A stretch of DNA of 63,029 bases from an uncultured Clostridia bacterium (GCA_944386325.1 CALXAP010000002.1:1-63029); one strand, 5' to 3'. Shown: positions 27,982 through 36,935, counted from the stretch's first letter. Program-made: numbers and translations. The notes: generated by a model not told the origin, from the sequence alone.

Positions 27982-28437
27982 TTATACTTTATCAATTATT
28001 TTATTAACTATTTCATATATTTCTTTTGCACAACTTCTATAAATCTCTATATCATATCCCCAAGGATCTTTTAAATCTAAATCTTTACTATTACCATCTG
28101 AAACAAATTCCTTCATTGTAAATACTTTTTCTTTTAATTTAGGATACATTCCTATAACCATTATCTTATGTGTATAAGTTGCACATAAAATATAATCCAT
28201 TTCTTCTATATTTGAATTTCTTATATTAGTAGCTCTATGCTTTGTTAAATCCATATCATAATCATATTTCATAACATCAATAGCCTGTCTTGTTGAATGT
28301 GCACCATCTTCTGCATAAATTCCACAAGAATAAACCTCTATATCTTTTTTCTTTTCTTTTGCTAAATTCTCTAACATTATATGTGCCATCGCACTTCTAC
28401 ATATATTTCCAGTGCATACAAACATTATTTTCACCAC
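27982..28437 (-). CDS. Low-molecular-weight protein phosphatase (YwlE/Wzb-like)
   Basis: A 151-residue LMW phosphatase. The P-loop CTGNICRS holds the nucleophile C8 and arginine R14; the general acid is the aspartate in LKDPWGYD. The region VFTMKEFV resembles YwlE, the arginine phosphatase of Bacillus. However, the P-loop residue that is threonine in YwlE is isoleucine here, as in tyrosine-specific relatives. That favours phosphotyrosine, but the substrate is not settled. It follows pcrA upstream on the same strand with a 42-base gap. Confidence 0.88.
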   Translation of the reverse strand: MVKIMFVCTGNICRSAMAHIMLENLAKEKKKDIEVYSCGIYAEDGAHSTRQAIDVMKYDYDMDLTKHRATNIRNSNIEEMDYILCATYTHKIMVIGMYPKLKEKVFTMKEFVSDGNSKDLDLKDPWGYDIEIYRSCAKEIYEIVNKIIDKV

Positions 28438-28545
28438 ACTACCACTCTCCTAGGATTTATTATACCATAGTTTAATTTTTATTTAAGTATTAATATAAAA
28501 ATAATCAATAAAAGATTATATATTAATAGAATTATATTAAAAAAA

Positions 28546-28768
28546 TCAAATGTACTTTTTATGAAGTAACAATTCGTGGGGACCAGCCAAATATGCGACT
28601 TTCAGTCGCAATGAATAATTAATAGTTAATGATTAATAGTTAATAATTCCTTTGCTTGCTTATTTTAGCACGTTTATATTATTCACTTTTCATTATTCAT
28701 TCTTCACTATTCACTAAATTTTATTCTTCTGTGCGATGCTGGGAGTTACAAATAAAAAATACATTTGA
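28546..28768 (+). repeat. Structured repeat, copy 1 (downstream of the ZIP gene)
   Basis: Conserved flanks are TACTTTTTATGAAGTAACAA through GGGGACCAGC on the left and GCGATGCTGGGAGTTAC through AATAAAAAATACATT on the right. These pair: CCAGC with GCTGG, GTAAC with GTTAC, and the outer stem TCAAATGTA with TACATTTGA. The 140-base interior has a GCGACTTTCAGTCGC hairpin and low-complexity repeats. The second copy at 29627 has different outer-stem bases but the same pairing. It occupies most of the 28438-28821 gap. Confidence 0.7.
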
Positions 28769-28821
28769 TTTTTTACCCAATTAAAGATAAAATATGCTCT
28801 ATTTTTAATACTTTATACTTT

Positions 28822-29566
28822 TTACAAACTTACAGCAAAAATTCCAATAATAAATCCCAATATATTCCCTACTGCTCCCATCCTTCCTTTATAAATTTTA
28901 TTCGACTCAGGTATTAATTCACCTGAAACAATATATAGCATTGCACCAGCTGTAAAAGCCAAACACATACCTATTACCTCAACTGAAATTCCACCTATTA
29001 AAGCCCCAAAAAATGCTCCTATTCCTGTAGTTACACCAGATAATAATGTTAAAATTATTACTTTTGTTTTACTCATACCTCCATTTTTCATAGGAACAGA
29101 CATAGATATACCTTCTGGTATGTCATGCAATAAAATTGCAATAGCTAAAGCAAAACCTAATTTCATAGAAGACTCAAATCCAGAACCTATTGCTAATCCC
29201 TCTGGGAAATTATGAATTGCAAGCCCAATACCCACAATTATCCCTATTTTTAATAGTGAACTATTTTTTCCTTTAGCTTCATATTTTTTATTGAATATTT
29301 TCTTTATAAAATTATCACAAAATATCATTGTTATTACACCTAATAGTACTCCGAAAAATAGTATTTACTATATTTGATATTTCAAGTGCTTCTGGTATTA
29401 AATCAAAACATATAATTGATATCATTAATCCTGCAGCAAATTGTAAAATAAAACTTAACATTTTACTTGAAGGTTTATTTAAAAAAGCTCCTAATATTCC
29501 ACCTATTGTTGTTCCAAAAGTCCCAAAAAATAAACCTAATAATGTAGTATGTAATATTGCATCCAA
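28822..29566 (-). pseudogene. ZIP-family metal transporter, frameshifted
   Basis: Together the two frames give a ZIP permease of about 247 residues. The N-terminal part (LHTTLLGLFFGTFGTTIGG, LMISIICFDLIPEALE) runs to NTIF; a run of five T near 29349-29353 then changes frame, and the next frame continues GVLLGVITMIFCDNF into the C-terminal part. That part carries the metal motifs HNFPEGLAIG and HDIPEGISM. The start is probably TTG 29566, preceded by AGGGTG. Removing one T restores the protein. Two copies of a structured repeat flank the gene in the same orientation. Confidence 0.82.
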
Positions 29567-29626
29567 TCTAATCACCCTAAAATATACTACTCTTATTAGA
29601 TTTAATATATTCATAATAATTTTAAA

Positions 29627-29772
29627 GAAACCTAATGTACTTTTTATGAAGTAACAATTCGTGGGGACCAGCAAGCTTACAGTCTGTTATAAAATATTTT
29701 CACATTATTTTATTTTTTATTTTACAGACTGTGCGATGCTGGGAGTTACGAATAAAAAATACATTAGGTTTC
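29627..29772 (+). repeat. Structured repeat, copy 2 (upstream of the ZIP gene)
   Basis: The conserved left and right flanks match copy 1 almost exactly, but the interior is only about 60 bases and contains the stem ACAGTCTGT/ACAGACTGT. The outer stem is GAAACCTAATGTA with TACATTAGGTTTC. Bases differ from copy 1 on both sides in a way that keeps the pairing. Confidence 0.7.
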
Positions 29773-29814
29773 TCTTGCACTTATTTAAGAACATCTAATT
29801 ATTTATAAAGATTT

Positions 29815-30876
29815 TTAATCCTCGTTTCCTTTTAATTTTTCAGCTCTGTCATTTGCAATTAAATTATCAATCATTTCATCCAAATTACCATTTAAAAAAT
29901 CATCTACTTGATAGATACTAAAGCCAATTCTATGGTCTGTAATTCTTCCTTGTGGATAATTATAAGTTCTTATCTTTTCACTTCTATCTCCAGTTCCTAC
30001 TTGACTTTTTCTTTCTTTTGCTAATTCATCATCTATCTTTTTTTGTTCAATTTCATATAATTTAGTTCTTAACATTCTCATAGCATATTCACGATTTTGA
30101 ACTTGAGATCTTTCTGTTTGACATTCTGCAACTATACCTGTTGGTTCATGAATTAGTCTAACAGCAGATGATGTTTTATTTACATGTTGTCCACCAGCTC
30201 CAGAAGCTCTATATACTTCCATCTTTATATCAGATGGATTTATATCAATTTCTACATCTTCAACTTCTGGTAAAACAGCTACAGTTGCAGTTGATGTGTG
30301 TATTCTACCACTTGATTCTGTATCTGGTACTCTTTGAACTCTATGAACACCGCTTTCAAATTTTAATCTACTATATGCACCTTTTCCTGTTATCATAAAA
30401 GTTATTTCTTTATATCCTCCAAGTCCTGTTTCGTTTTCATTTAAAACTTCAACTTTCCAGTGTTTTTTTTCTGCATACATTGAATACATTCTAAATAGTG
30501 TCCCTGCAAATAATGCAGCTTCTTCTCCTCCAGCTCCAGCTCTTATCTCACAAATAATATTCTTATCATCATTTGGATCTTTAGGTATTAGTAATATTTT
30601 TAGCTCTTCTTCTATTTTTGGTAATTTTTCTTTTGCTTGTAGCATCTCTACTTCTGCAAGCTCTCTTAATTCCTTATCTTCCATTAAAGCTTTTGATTCT
30701 TCTATTATATTTAATTGTTTTTTATACTCTCTATATTTATTTACTACTTCTTCTATTTCTGCATGTTCCTTCATTAATTTTTGCCATTCATGTGTTCTTG
30801 CAATAACTTCAGGATCACTTATCATTTTAGTTAATTCTTCATACCTTTTTTCAACTTCTTCTAATTTATCAAACAT
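29815..30876 (-). CDS. prfA: Peptide chain release factor 1
   Basis: A 353-residue RF1 that recognises UAA and UAG stop codons and releases the nascent chain. The catalytic GGQ lies in [18 protein letters not shown]. The recognition region shows [37 protein letters not shown] and the [14 protein letters not shown] tail. The start [15 protein letters not shown] at 30876 follows GAGGAG; the longer frame is not supported. Confidence 0.95.
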   Translation of the reverse strand: MFDKLEEVEKRYEELTKMISDPEVIARTHEWQKLMKEHAEIEEVVNKYREYKKQLNIIEESKALMEDKELRELAEVEMLQAKEKLPKIEEELKILLIPKDPNDDKNIICEIRAGAGGEEAALFAGTLFRMYSMYAEKKHWKVEVLNENETGLGGYKEITFMITGKGAYSRLKFESGVHRVQRVPDTESSGRIHTSTATVAVLPEVEDVEIDINPSDIKMEVYRASGAGGQHVNKTSSAVRLIHEPTGIVAECQTERSQVQNREYAMRMLRTKLYEIEQKKIDDELAKERKSQVGTGDRSEKIRTYNYPQGRITDHRIGFSIYQVDDFLNGNLDEMIDNLIANDRAEKLKGNED

Positions 30877-30959
30877 ACTAAACTCCTCTCTGTGTTTATA
30901 TAACTTTATCAATTATAATCTATTTTCTTAATAATTGCAATATTTACATAAAATGAAAA

Positions 30960-30988
30960 CCCCAATATAGATAAAATCTATATTGGGG
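30960..30988 (-). terminator. Terminator of the leftward gene at 30995
   Basis: CCCCAATATAGAT and ATCTATATTGGGG form a 13-bp perfect stem with a three-base loop. Reading leftward it is followed by TTTTCATTTT. Confidence 0.8.
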
Positions 30989-30994
30989 AAAAAG

Positions 30995-31357
30995 TTAAAC
31001 TTCCACTTGATCGTAATATCTGTTACGATCTGCACTCTGGATAAAGACTAATCCTTTTCGAGTCGGTCTACGTTTCAACTGGCAAAAAGCCAAAATCACC
31101 TTTTTCAATTTTTCCTTGTTATACTCAAGGAAATCTTTCAAAATAGTGTTTTTAAAACATGGTATATGGATTATAATAATATTATAATCCTTAACCTCTT
31201 CAAAAATTTCAGCTAAATCAGAACACGTATTAATATTATTCTTCAAAACCTTGGATCGTATCTCTACGTTTCCATATCTGTCATTTATTTCTGATTTTTG
31301 TGTTTTTGTAAGAGGCAACTGTCCTAACCATAAAACTCTACTACTTCTTCTTTTCAT
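30995..31357 (-). CDS. Uncharacterised 120-residue protein with strong promoter and distinct codon use
   Basis: I do not recognise a family. The protein begins MKRRSSRVLWLGQLPLT and has an alternating hydrophobic centre (VKDYNIIIIHIPCFKNTI), then a basic end (KVILAFCQLKRRPTRKG). It is richer in CGN arginine codons and GC than its neighbours, suggesting recent transfer. It has its own consensus promoter, an AAGGAG site and a terminator, so it is probably well expressed. Its position between prfA and a tRNA integration site is a typical landing zone for acquired genes. Confidence 0.6.
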   Translation of the reverse strand: MKRRSSRVLWLGQLPLTKTQKSEINDRYGNVEIRSKVLKNNINTCSDLAEIFEEVKDYNIIIIHIPCFKNTILKDFLEYNKEKLKKVILAFCQLKRRPTRKGLVFIQSADRNRYYDQVEV

Positions 31358-31433
31358 AATGTATTCGCTCCTTTATTATCTTTTTGTAGTTACTTTGATG
31401 TCTTTAGAGCTTTTATAAATAACCACTGTTGTT

Positions 31434-31462
31434 AGTATACCATATATAGTAAAATATGTCAA
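31434..31462 (-). promoter_or_regulatory. Near-consensus promoter for the 120-residue gene
   Basis: On the minus strand: TTGACA (31462-31457), 17-base spacer, TATACT (31439-31434). Confidence 0.8.
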
Positions 31463-31566
31463 TCATTTTATGTGAACTTTTTGTAAAAACTTTATTTTAA
31501 GACATATTATATTTATATTACACTTATTCATATAACAAAATTGTACATAATACTATAAAATTTATG

Positions 31567-31595
31567 TTGACTTTCAATTATAAAAGTGATATAAA
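31567..31595 (+). promoter_or_regulatory. Promoter for the 73-residue gene
   Basis: TTGACT (31567-31572), 17-base spacer, TATAAA (31590-31595). This is a good sigma-A match for the gene at 31670. Confidence 0.7.
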
Positions 31596-31669
31596 TATTA
31601 TTGTTAATAATTTTTTATAATTCCTTGTTGCTTCATAAGGAAATTTACAACACAATTGGAGGAATTTAT

Positions 31670-31891
31670 ATGGTTAATAAGTATAATGGTGTAAGTGAAG
31701 AATTAAAAAAAATTGCAAAGGAAATGAGTAATAAATGTAATAGACATATTACACCAGAAATGATAACAAAATTAAATTATATTAAGTCTGAAGGAGTAAA
31801 AGATTCTTACGTTGTACGACTTGGAACAACTGCAATTTTTTACGAAAATTTAGACAACGGTAATTTTAAAGTGCGATATATGCACTGGTAA
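31670..31891 (+). CDS. Uncharacterised 73-residue protein
   Basis: No family is recognised. The protein starts MVNKYNGVSEELKKIAKEMS, followed by mixed helix and strand. The ATG at 31670 has GGAGG upstream; the frame extends to 31601 but that part lies before the ribosome site. It has its own promoter and terminator, forming a single-gene unit just upstream of tRNA-Pro. Confidence 0.6.
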   Translation: MVNKYNGVSEELKKIAKEMSNKCNRHITPEMITKLNYIKSEGVKDSYVVRLGTTAIFYENLDNGNFKVRYMHW

Positions 31892-31897
31892 AATAAT

Positions 31898-31927
31898 AAA
31901 AAATCTCCTACAATTAGGAGATTTTTT
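31898..31927 (+). terminator. Terminator of the 73-residue gene
   Basis: AATCTCCTA and TAGGAGATT pair over a four-base loop with a T-run after it. Confidence 0.85.
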
Positions 31928-31947
31928 ATTATTTTTTTTCAAATCAC

Positions 31948-31976
31948 TTGCATATTTTTTTAGAATATGTTATAGT
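31948..31976 (+). promoter_or_regulatory. Promoter of tRNA-Pro
   Basis: TTGCAT (31948-31953), 17-base spacer, TATAGT (31971-31976), about 16 bases before the mature tRNA. Confidence 0.7.
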
Positions 31977-31991
31977 ATGTATTGTTGTTAG

Positions 31992-32067
31992 CGAGGTGTG
32001 GCGCAGTTGGTAGCGCGCGTGGTTTGGGACCATGAGGCCGCAGGTTCGATCCCTGTCACCTCGACCA
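31992..32067 (+). tRNA. tRNA-Pro (anticodon UGG)
   Basis: The acceptor stem is CGAGGTG with CACCTCG, discriminator A, and the CCA is encoded. The anticodon stem CGTGG/CCATG encloses the loop TTTGGGA with anticodon TGG. The T arm contains GGTTCGATCCC. Length is 76 bases. Its 3' 12 bases are repeated at 42229 and 52263, marking it as the integration site of mobile elements. Confidence 0.95.
32056..32067 (+). other. Attachment site att1 (attL) in the tRNA 3' end
   Basis: TCACCTCGACCA, the last 12 bases of the tRNA, is the core repeated at the far end of each element. Integration restores an intact tRNA. Confidence 0.85.
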
Positions 32068-32312
32068 ATTTAGACCGTTTTTCAAGAGAATTTAAGAAAA
32101 TTTGAAAACAGTCAAGAAATATGAAAAGTGCTATTTTCTAGGGAATATAGAGAATAGCATAATTTTTTTGAGTTCAGAAAAATTCTATAAAATTTGCTTA
32201 TTTTCTTCAAGAAGAAGTTTCAAGAAAATTTTTATAATGTTTCAAGAAAGTTTCAAGGAAAAATATTAAGTGTTTTAAAGTTCTTCAAATAAACAGAAAG
32301 GAGAACTTTTTT

Positions 32313-33218
32313 ATGGAATTTAAACCTTATAAAGATAATGAATATTTAGAAAATTCATATTATAAAATACCACAAGAACTATTTGTAAGTTCTTTATATA
32401 AAGATAAATTAAATTCAGATAGTAAAATACTATATGCATTTTTGCTAGATAGATTATCACTATCTCAAAAAAATCATTGGATAGATGCAGAAAGAAATAT
32501 ATATTTAATTTTTACTAGAGAAGAAGTACAAGAAAAATTGGATTTATCTGATAAGACAGTTACAAAAGCATTTAAACAGTTAAATGATGTTGGACTTGTG
32601 CAAGAAAGAAGACAAGGATTAGGAAAGCCTAATTTAATATATGTTGGGAAAATACAACATGAAGAAACGGAAAATTTACGTTTCTTGACTCGTAAAAGTT
32701 ACGATTCTGAAAACGAAGATATTACGAATCTTGAATCGGAGAATTTACGAGGAATCAATACTAATAATATCAAAACTAATATAATCAATACTGATTCTAT
32801 CAATCCTAATAGCGATGATGAACTTCATTTAAAAGAAATAAAAGATAAATGCAAACTAGATGAATTTCCTCAAGAAGAAAAAACTATCTTAGAAGATGTT
32901 ATTGATAACCTATATTATAAAGATAATTTGAAAGTTGGCAGTGTAACAGTTAATCATTACAAAATATTAAGTAAATTAAAACTTATTGTTAAAGAAAATT
33001 TAATACAGTTATTAGATATATTAAAAAATATACCTAATATACAAAATGCTAAAAATTATTTGATGATTTGCTTATATAATAATTTAGGAAATACACATAT
33101 TACTATCCCAAAGAAAAAAGAGAATACTACTTTATATAATGGAAGGGACTATGAAAATGGCTCACTTGATTTTCTATATGCTAACTTTGCTTATGATAAC
33201 GAAGCAGTAAATTCGTAA
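32313..33218 (+). CDS. RepA-type replication initiator N-terminal protein
   Basis: A 301-residue protein opening MEFKPYKDNEYLENSYYK, with a helix-turn-helix region (FTREEVQEKLDLSDKTVTKA) typical of RepA_N initiators found on plasmids and integrative elements. An AAAGGAG site lies before the ATG. A decayed copy of its first 15 codons appears at 52518 behind another att core. It probably starts extrachromosomal replication after excision. Confidence 0.78.
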   Translation: MEFKPYKDNEYLENSYYKIPQELFVSSLYKDKLNSDSKILYAFLLDRLSLSQKNHWIDAERNIYLIFTREEVQEKLDLSDKTVTKAFKQLNDVGLVQERRQGLGKPNLIYVGKIQHEETENLRFLTRKSYDSENEDITNLESENLRGINTNNIKTNIINTDSINPNSDDELHLKEIKDKCKLDEFPQEEKTILEDVIDNLYYKDNLKVGSVTVNHYKILSKLKLIVKENLIQLLDILKNIPNIQNAKNYLMICLYNNLGNTHITIPKKKENTTLYNGRDYENGSLDFLYANFAYDNEAVNS

Positions 33219-33233
33219 GCATAGCTTTGATAT

Positions 33234-33390
33234 GAAATTGCCAGCCATACTTATATGGGCAATTTCACTATAAATTATAATGACAAGATCATTATAATTT
33301 ATAGCCTAAAAATGTTAAGGCATTTTTAGGAAAGCCTCGCAGAGCACACGGATAAGTTTGAAAAACTTGTCTAGTGTGTTAGACAAATAA
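33234..33390 (+). other. Transfer origin (oriT) with three upstream hairpins
   Basis: Three perfect stems occur in order: GAAATTGCC/GGCAATTTC, CTATAAATTATAATGA with its complement at 33289, and CCTAAAAATG/CATTTTTAGG. Then AAGTTT/AAACTT forms a hairpin followed by TAGTGTGTTAGAC. The GTGTG/TTA junction at 33378/33379 matches the pMV158-type nic site recognised by MobV relaxases. The relaxase gene starts 45 bases later. The hairpins may be replication or oriT accessory structures. Confidence 0.7.
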
Positions 33391-33422
33391 ATTTGTTTCG
33401 AGCAAGAAGGGACTTCGGAGCA

Positions 33423-34646
33423 ATGAGTTATGCAATAGTAAGAAATGAAAAATTAACAAAGAGCCAAGCAATAGGAATATGTGTTCATAATGATAGAAAA
33501 GCAAAAAATCATTCAAATAAGGAAATAGATATTAGCAAATCAGTCCTAAATTATTACTTCAAGAAAAATGAATCAAGTTACACAAAAGAATTTGACAAAC
33601 TAAAGAAGAAATACAATTTACAAGGGCAAATAAGAAGTAATAGCATTATAATGTGTGAGATGATATTTACATCAGATAAGGAATTCTTTGATACAATTGG
33701 AATGGAAGAAACTAAAAGATATTTTGAAGAAAGTTACAAGTTTATTTGTAATTATAAAAATCTCGGAGAGAAAAATATAATATCAGCTGTAGTTCATTTT
33801 GATGAAACAACTCCACATATGCATTTGATTTACATTCCAGTAATCCATACAAAAGATAAAGATGGACATGAAATTGATAAAGTATGTTGTAGGGATTTTT
33901 GGAAAGGTAGAGACAGTTATAGAAATTTGCAAAATGCTTTTCACGAATATATAACAAGCAAAGGTTTTAACTTGCAAAGAGGATTAGCTGCTGAAGAAAC
34001 AAAAAGAAAAAATGAAACAATTCAAAATTATAAACAAATAACTAATTTTGAAAATACGAAAAAAGTTTTAGAAAATATAACATTAGAATTACCTAAAACA
34101 CCTAATATTAAAGAGTTTAAAAGAGCTATATTTAATCGTGATGAAAAAATAGAAAATGCAATAATAAAACCTAGAGATGAACTAATCCAAAAGCTTTATC
34201 AAGAAAACAAGACATTGCATAAAGAATTATCAAAACAAGTAAATACAGTAGATTTTGCTGAAAATTTCAAAGAAGATTATATAAAAATGGTAGAAAAAAG
34301 TACAAATCTAAAACTTTCAAATGGTTTATTACAAAAAGAACTCGAAAATAAAGAAAAAGAATTAGAGTTGAAATATAAAAGTAAAGCTTATAATATGGAA
34401 CATGAATATAAAAAAGAAATTAACAAATTAAAACAGGAAAATAAGCACTTAAATAAAATGATAGATAAATTTAGAGTAACTTTAAAAAGATTTATTAAAT
34501 GGCTTTCCCATAAGTTTTCATATCCGTCTGAGGATGAACTTGTACGAGATTTTGAGAAAGAAACATATACTAACTTTAATTTTGAGAAACAACTTGATAT
34601 AAACCAATTTAAGAAGAAAGATGATGATTTTGATATTGAATATTAG
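33423..34646 (+). CDS. MobV-family relaxase (Pre/Mob)
   Basis: A 407-residue relaxase that nicks oriT and pilots the strand into the recipient. The metal-binding motif HFDETTPHMHL has H125, H132 and H134, typical of MobV. The N-terminus MSYAIVRNEKLTKSQ and the segment ICVHNDRKAKNHSNKEID match Pre/Mob proteins. The C-terminal third is a long lysine-rich coiled coil. The start at ATG 33423 replaces a longer frame with no ribosome site. It follows oriT directly. Confidence 0.9.
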   Translation: MSYAIVRNEKLTKSQAIGICVHNDRKAKNHSNKEIDISKSVLNYYFKKNESSYTKEFDKLKKKYNLQGQIRSNSIIMCEMIFTSDKEFFDTIGMEETKRYFEESYKFICNYKNLGEKNIISAVVHFDETTPHMHLIYIPVIHTKDKDGHEIDKVCCRDFWKGRDSYRNLQNAFHEYITSKGFNLQRGLAAEETKRKNETIQNYKQITNFENTKKVLENITLELPKTPNIKEFKRAIFNRDEKIENAIIKPRDELIQKLYQENKTLHKELSKQVNTVDFAENFKEDYIKMVEKSTNLKLSNGLLQKELENKEKELELKYKSKAYNMEHEYKKEINKLKQENKHLNKMIDKFRVTLKRFIKWLSHKFSYPSEDELVRDFEKETYTNFNFEKQLDINQFKKKDDDFDIEY

Positions 34647-34665
34647 TTTTAACTTTAAAAACTTT

Positions 34666-34688
34666 AAAGGGAGCTTTATACTCCCTTT
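34666..34688. terminator. Shared terminator between the relaxase and the leftward cargo
   Basis: AAAGGGAG and CTCCCTTT pair over a seven-base loop. It lies between convergent genes and is only moderately U-rich. Confidence 0.6.
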
Positions 34689-34699
34689 ATAAGAATATT

Positions 34700-35152
34700 C
34701 TATTTAGATTTCTTAAAAATACTTTTAAAGAAATCTAGAATTTTTTTATACCACGTTTGATCTTTTATCTCAACTAAAGCTAATTCTTCTTTTGGATCCT
34801 TTAACTTATCTGCATAAACCCTATTATTAAATATATTATTAGGATTATATTTTTTCTGTTTTTCAATTTCTATTTTTTCTTGGTTCTGCTGTAATAAGTT
34901 CTTTAATACTTCTTTTTGCTTATCTGTAGCAAAATAGTCTCTAAATAGTGTAACTAATATAGCATTTGCATTTTGTGAAATATTTTGTTCAGCTAAATCA
35001 GCATTTGGATTAATTTGAAAATAATAATCTTTATCTTTGTTTTTTTCAAAAAAATCTATTTTCTCCTTTGGTATTTTTTTATATTCATCTTCAGAAAAGT
35101 GATTAATAATTTCTAACACTTCTGTATATGCTTTTGAATATTCATTATTCAT
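34700..35152 (-). CDS. Uncharacterised 150-residue protein coupled to the 584-residue cargo gene
   Basis: The protein opens MNNEYSKAYTEVLEIINHFS and contains KIPKEKIDFFEKNKDKDYYF, a pattern I associate with small proteins on Firmicutes mobile elements; no function is known. The C-terminus is basic and aromatic (WYKKILDFFKSIFKKSK) and could bind a membrane. It overlaps the upstream gene by 8 bases, so the two are translated together. Possible roles are immunity, adaptor or effector for the larger protein. Confidence 0.6.
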   Translation of the reverse strand: MNNEYSKAYTEVLEIINHFSEDEYKKIPKEKIDFFEKNKDKDYYFQINPNADLAEQNISQNANAILVTLFRDYFATDKQKEVLKNLLQQNQEKIEIEKQKKYNPNNIFNNRVYADKLKDPKEELALVEIKDQTWYKKILDFFKSIFKKSK

Positions 35153-36899
35153 CTTTTGTTACTCCCTCTATATTTTTTTCATTAGATAGATTATTTTGTT
35201 CTCTATCTATTTGTGCTACTTGTTCTGTAGCGATACCATTACTTATTGCATTTTTCACAACATCTTTCATAGAAATATCTTTACTACTTTTAATTTCTTG
35301 CTTTTTTATATCTTCATCAATTTCTTTTTTGTAAACCTGACAAAATTCATCTAGAGTCATAAATTCTAAACTGTAATCTGAATTTTTAAATCTATTCATT
35401 TTATCAGCATGATTTTCTTTATAATATTCTATATCACTAATTAATCCATCAGGCATTTTAGAATAGTCATCTTGAGTTAAATTCATCATTAAATATTGAG
35501 CAAAATCAAATTTTGAATATGATATTTCTCCTGTTTGTTCATTTCTCAGCATACATACTTTTAATTTGTTCGACTCAATGCTTTCTCTTGTACCAGCATC
35601 AAAAGGATTTATATGTCCTTTATTTCCTCCTGTATTTTCTATATCAGTACCATCAAAAACCAAATACATACCATCACCTAAAAAATCTTCAAAACTTTCT
35701 GATGCTATAACTCTCTTTTCCAAATTAGAATCAGTTTTATCTTTGTCTCTTTTTCCCGTTTTTATATCTGTATATACTCTGTAAAAATTTGCCATTAATG
35801 CAGCTGCTGCATATCTTCCATCAGAAAAAGATACTTTTTCAGATGAATCTTTTACAGCTTTTGAATTATCTTCAATTCTTGGCGTAAGTCCAGTTTCTCT
35901 TATACTAAAAGCTCTATTTAAATATGTAAAATGAAAACATTCTTTTGAACACATATTATCCTTGTAACTTTTTCTGTCTTGTGCTATATAATTTCTTTCT
36001 TCTTGACTTCTTCCTTCATATCCTTGATTTAATATTTCTGCAAAATCAATATTTGAAATTTTACCTGCTGGGAATTCAATATCTGTACTTTCATCTCCAC
36101 CTCTTACTAAATATTTCTTACCATCAATTTCATATATACATACAACACCACATTCACTTTCATTTTCTCTTACAAGATTTATTATTTTTGGCTTCGTTCT
36201 TATAAAATTTTTACCAGCAAGAAAAACAAAATCTTTTGCTTCTTCAAATCCAAACTCTGTTTCTGTATCTCTAAAATATTGATTCAATTTTTCAAAAATA
36301 AAATCAAAACGCTGTCCGTCATTTAAATCAATCATATTCTCTCCGAATATTTTATCTAGATATTCATGAGATAAATCGGTTTGCATTAAGCTTCTCGGAC
36401 CACGCTCTTTATATTCTTCGATAGGGCACATTCCTGGCATATTTTCAGTCATCTCTGCTTCTCCAATTTTAATTCTCATTAAAGCTGATTCCATCAAATA
36501 ATCTTGTACATATTCTTGCTCTTTAATTTTAAATACTGCACAATAATGTTTTGCCTCATCTTCACCTACTTCTTGTGTTTCTCCCTTTTTTTCTATTCCA
36601 ATTGCTCTAGCTTCAATTCCTACTTCATTTAATATTTTAGCATAAATTTCTGCCATCCCTTTACATATTTGTGCTTTTTGTGACTTATCTGTATCTTCTC
36701 TTAACATATTACTTTTTCTAATACTAGACAGCTCTGTTTCATCTTTTCCATTTCCAAATTTTGCACTATAGTTATTATCATAATACATAACCTTACCAAG
36801 CTCAATATGAACAAATTGTGCTATATCATAATCTGTTATTTTTGAGTTAGTTCTCATTGCTTTTGCCCTATCAATTATATTTTTTATTATATCTTCCAT
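35145..36899 (-). CDS. Transglutaminase-like domain fused to a putative ADP-ribosyltransferase-like domain
   Basis: A 584-residue cargo protein. In the N-terminal part C79 (AQICKGMAEIYAKI), H118 (DEAKHYCAVFKI) and D133 (VQDYLMES) have the order and spacing of a transglutaminase-like cysteine hydrolase triad. In the middle, about 322-400, the sequence FHFTYLNRAFSIRETGLTPR, then NSKAV and KVSFSDGRYAAAALM, resembles mobile-element proteins with a possible ADP-ribosyltransferase fold; this is an inference. The C-terminus is charged. No signal peptide is seen. It is coupled to a 150-residue gene. A toxin, effector or defence role is possible. Confidence 0.5.
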   Translation of the reverse strand: MEDIIKNIIDRAKAMRTNSKITDYDIAQFVHIELGKVMYYDNNYSAKFGNGKDETELSSIRKSNMLREDTDKSQKAQICKGMAEIYAKILNEVGIEARAIGIEKKGETQEVGEDEAKHYCAVFKIKEQEYVQDYLMESALMRIKIGEAEMTENMPGMCPIEEYKERGPRSLMQTDLSHEYLDKIFGENMIDLNDGQRFDFIFEKLNQYFRDTETEFGFEEAKDFVFLAGKNFIRTKPKIINLVRENESECGVVCIYEIDGKKYLVRGGDESTDIEFPAGKISNIDFAEILNQGYEGRSQEERNYIAQDRKSYKDNMCSKECFHFTYLNRAFSIRETGLTPRIEDNSKAVKDSSEKVSFSDGRYAAAALMANFYRVYTDIKTGKRDKDKTDSNLEKRVIASESFEDFLGDGMYLVFDGTDIENTGGNKGHINPFDAGTRESIESNKLKVCMLRNEQTGEISYSKFDFAQYLMMNLTQDDYSKMPDGLISDIEYYKENHADKMNRFKNSDYSLEFMTLDEFCQVYKKEIDEDIKKQEIKSSKDISMKDVVKNAISNGIATEQVAQIDREQNNLSNEKNIEGVTKDE

Positions 36900-36935
36900 A
36901 ATTTCAATTCCTTATTATATTTTTAATCTTTAAAT

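Noticed and set aside
28546..29772. ZIP gene as cargo of a transposon bounded by the two repeats
   Set aside because: No transposase or target-site duplication was seen, and the outer stems of the copies differ, which is unlike transposon ends; kept only as a structured repeat.
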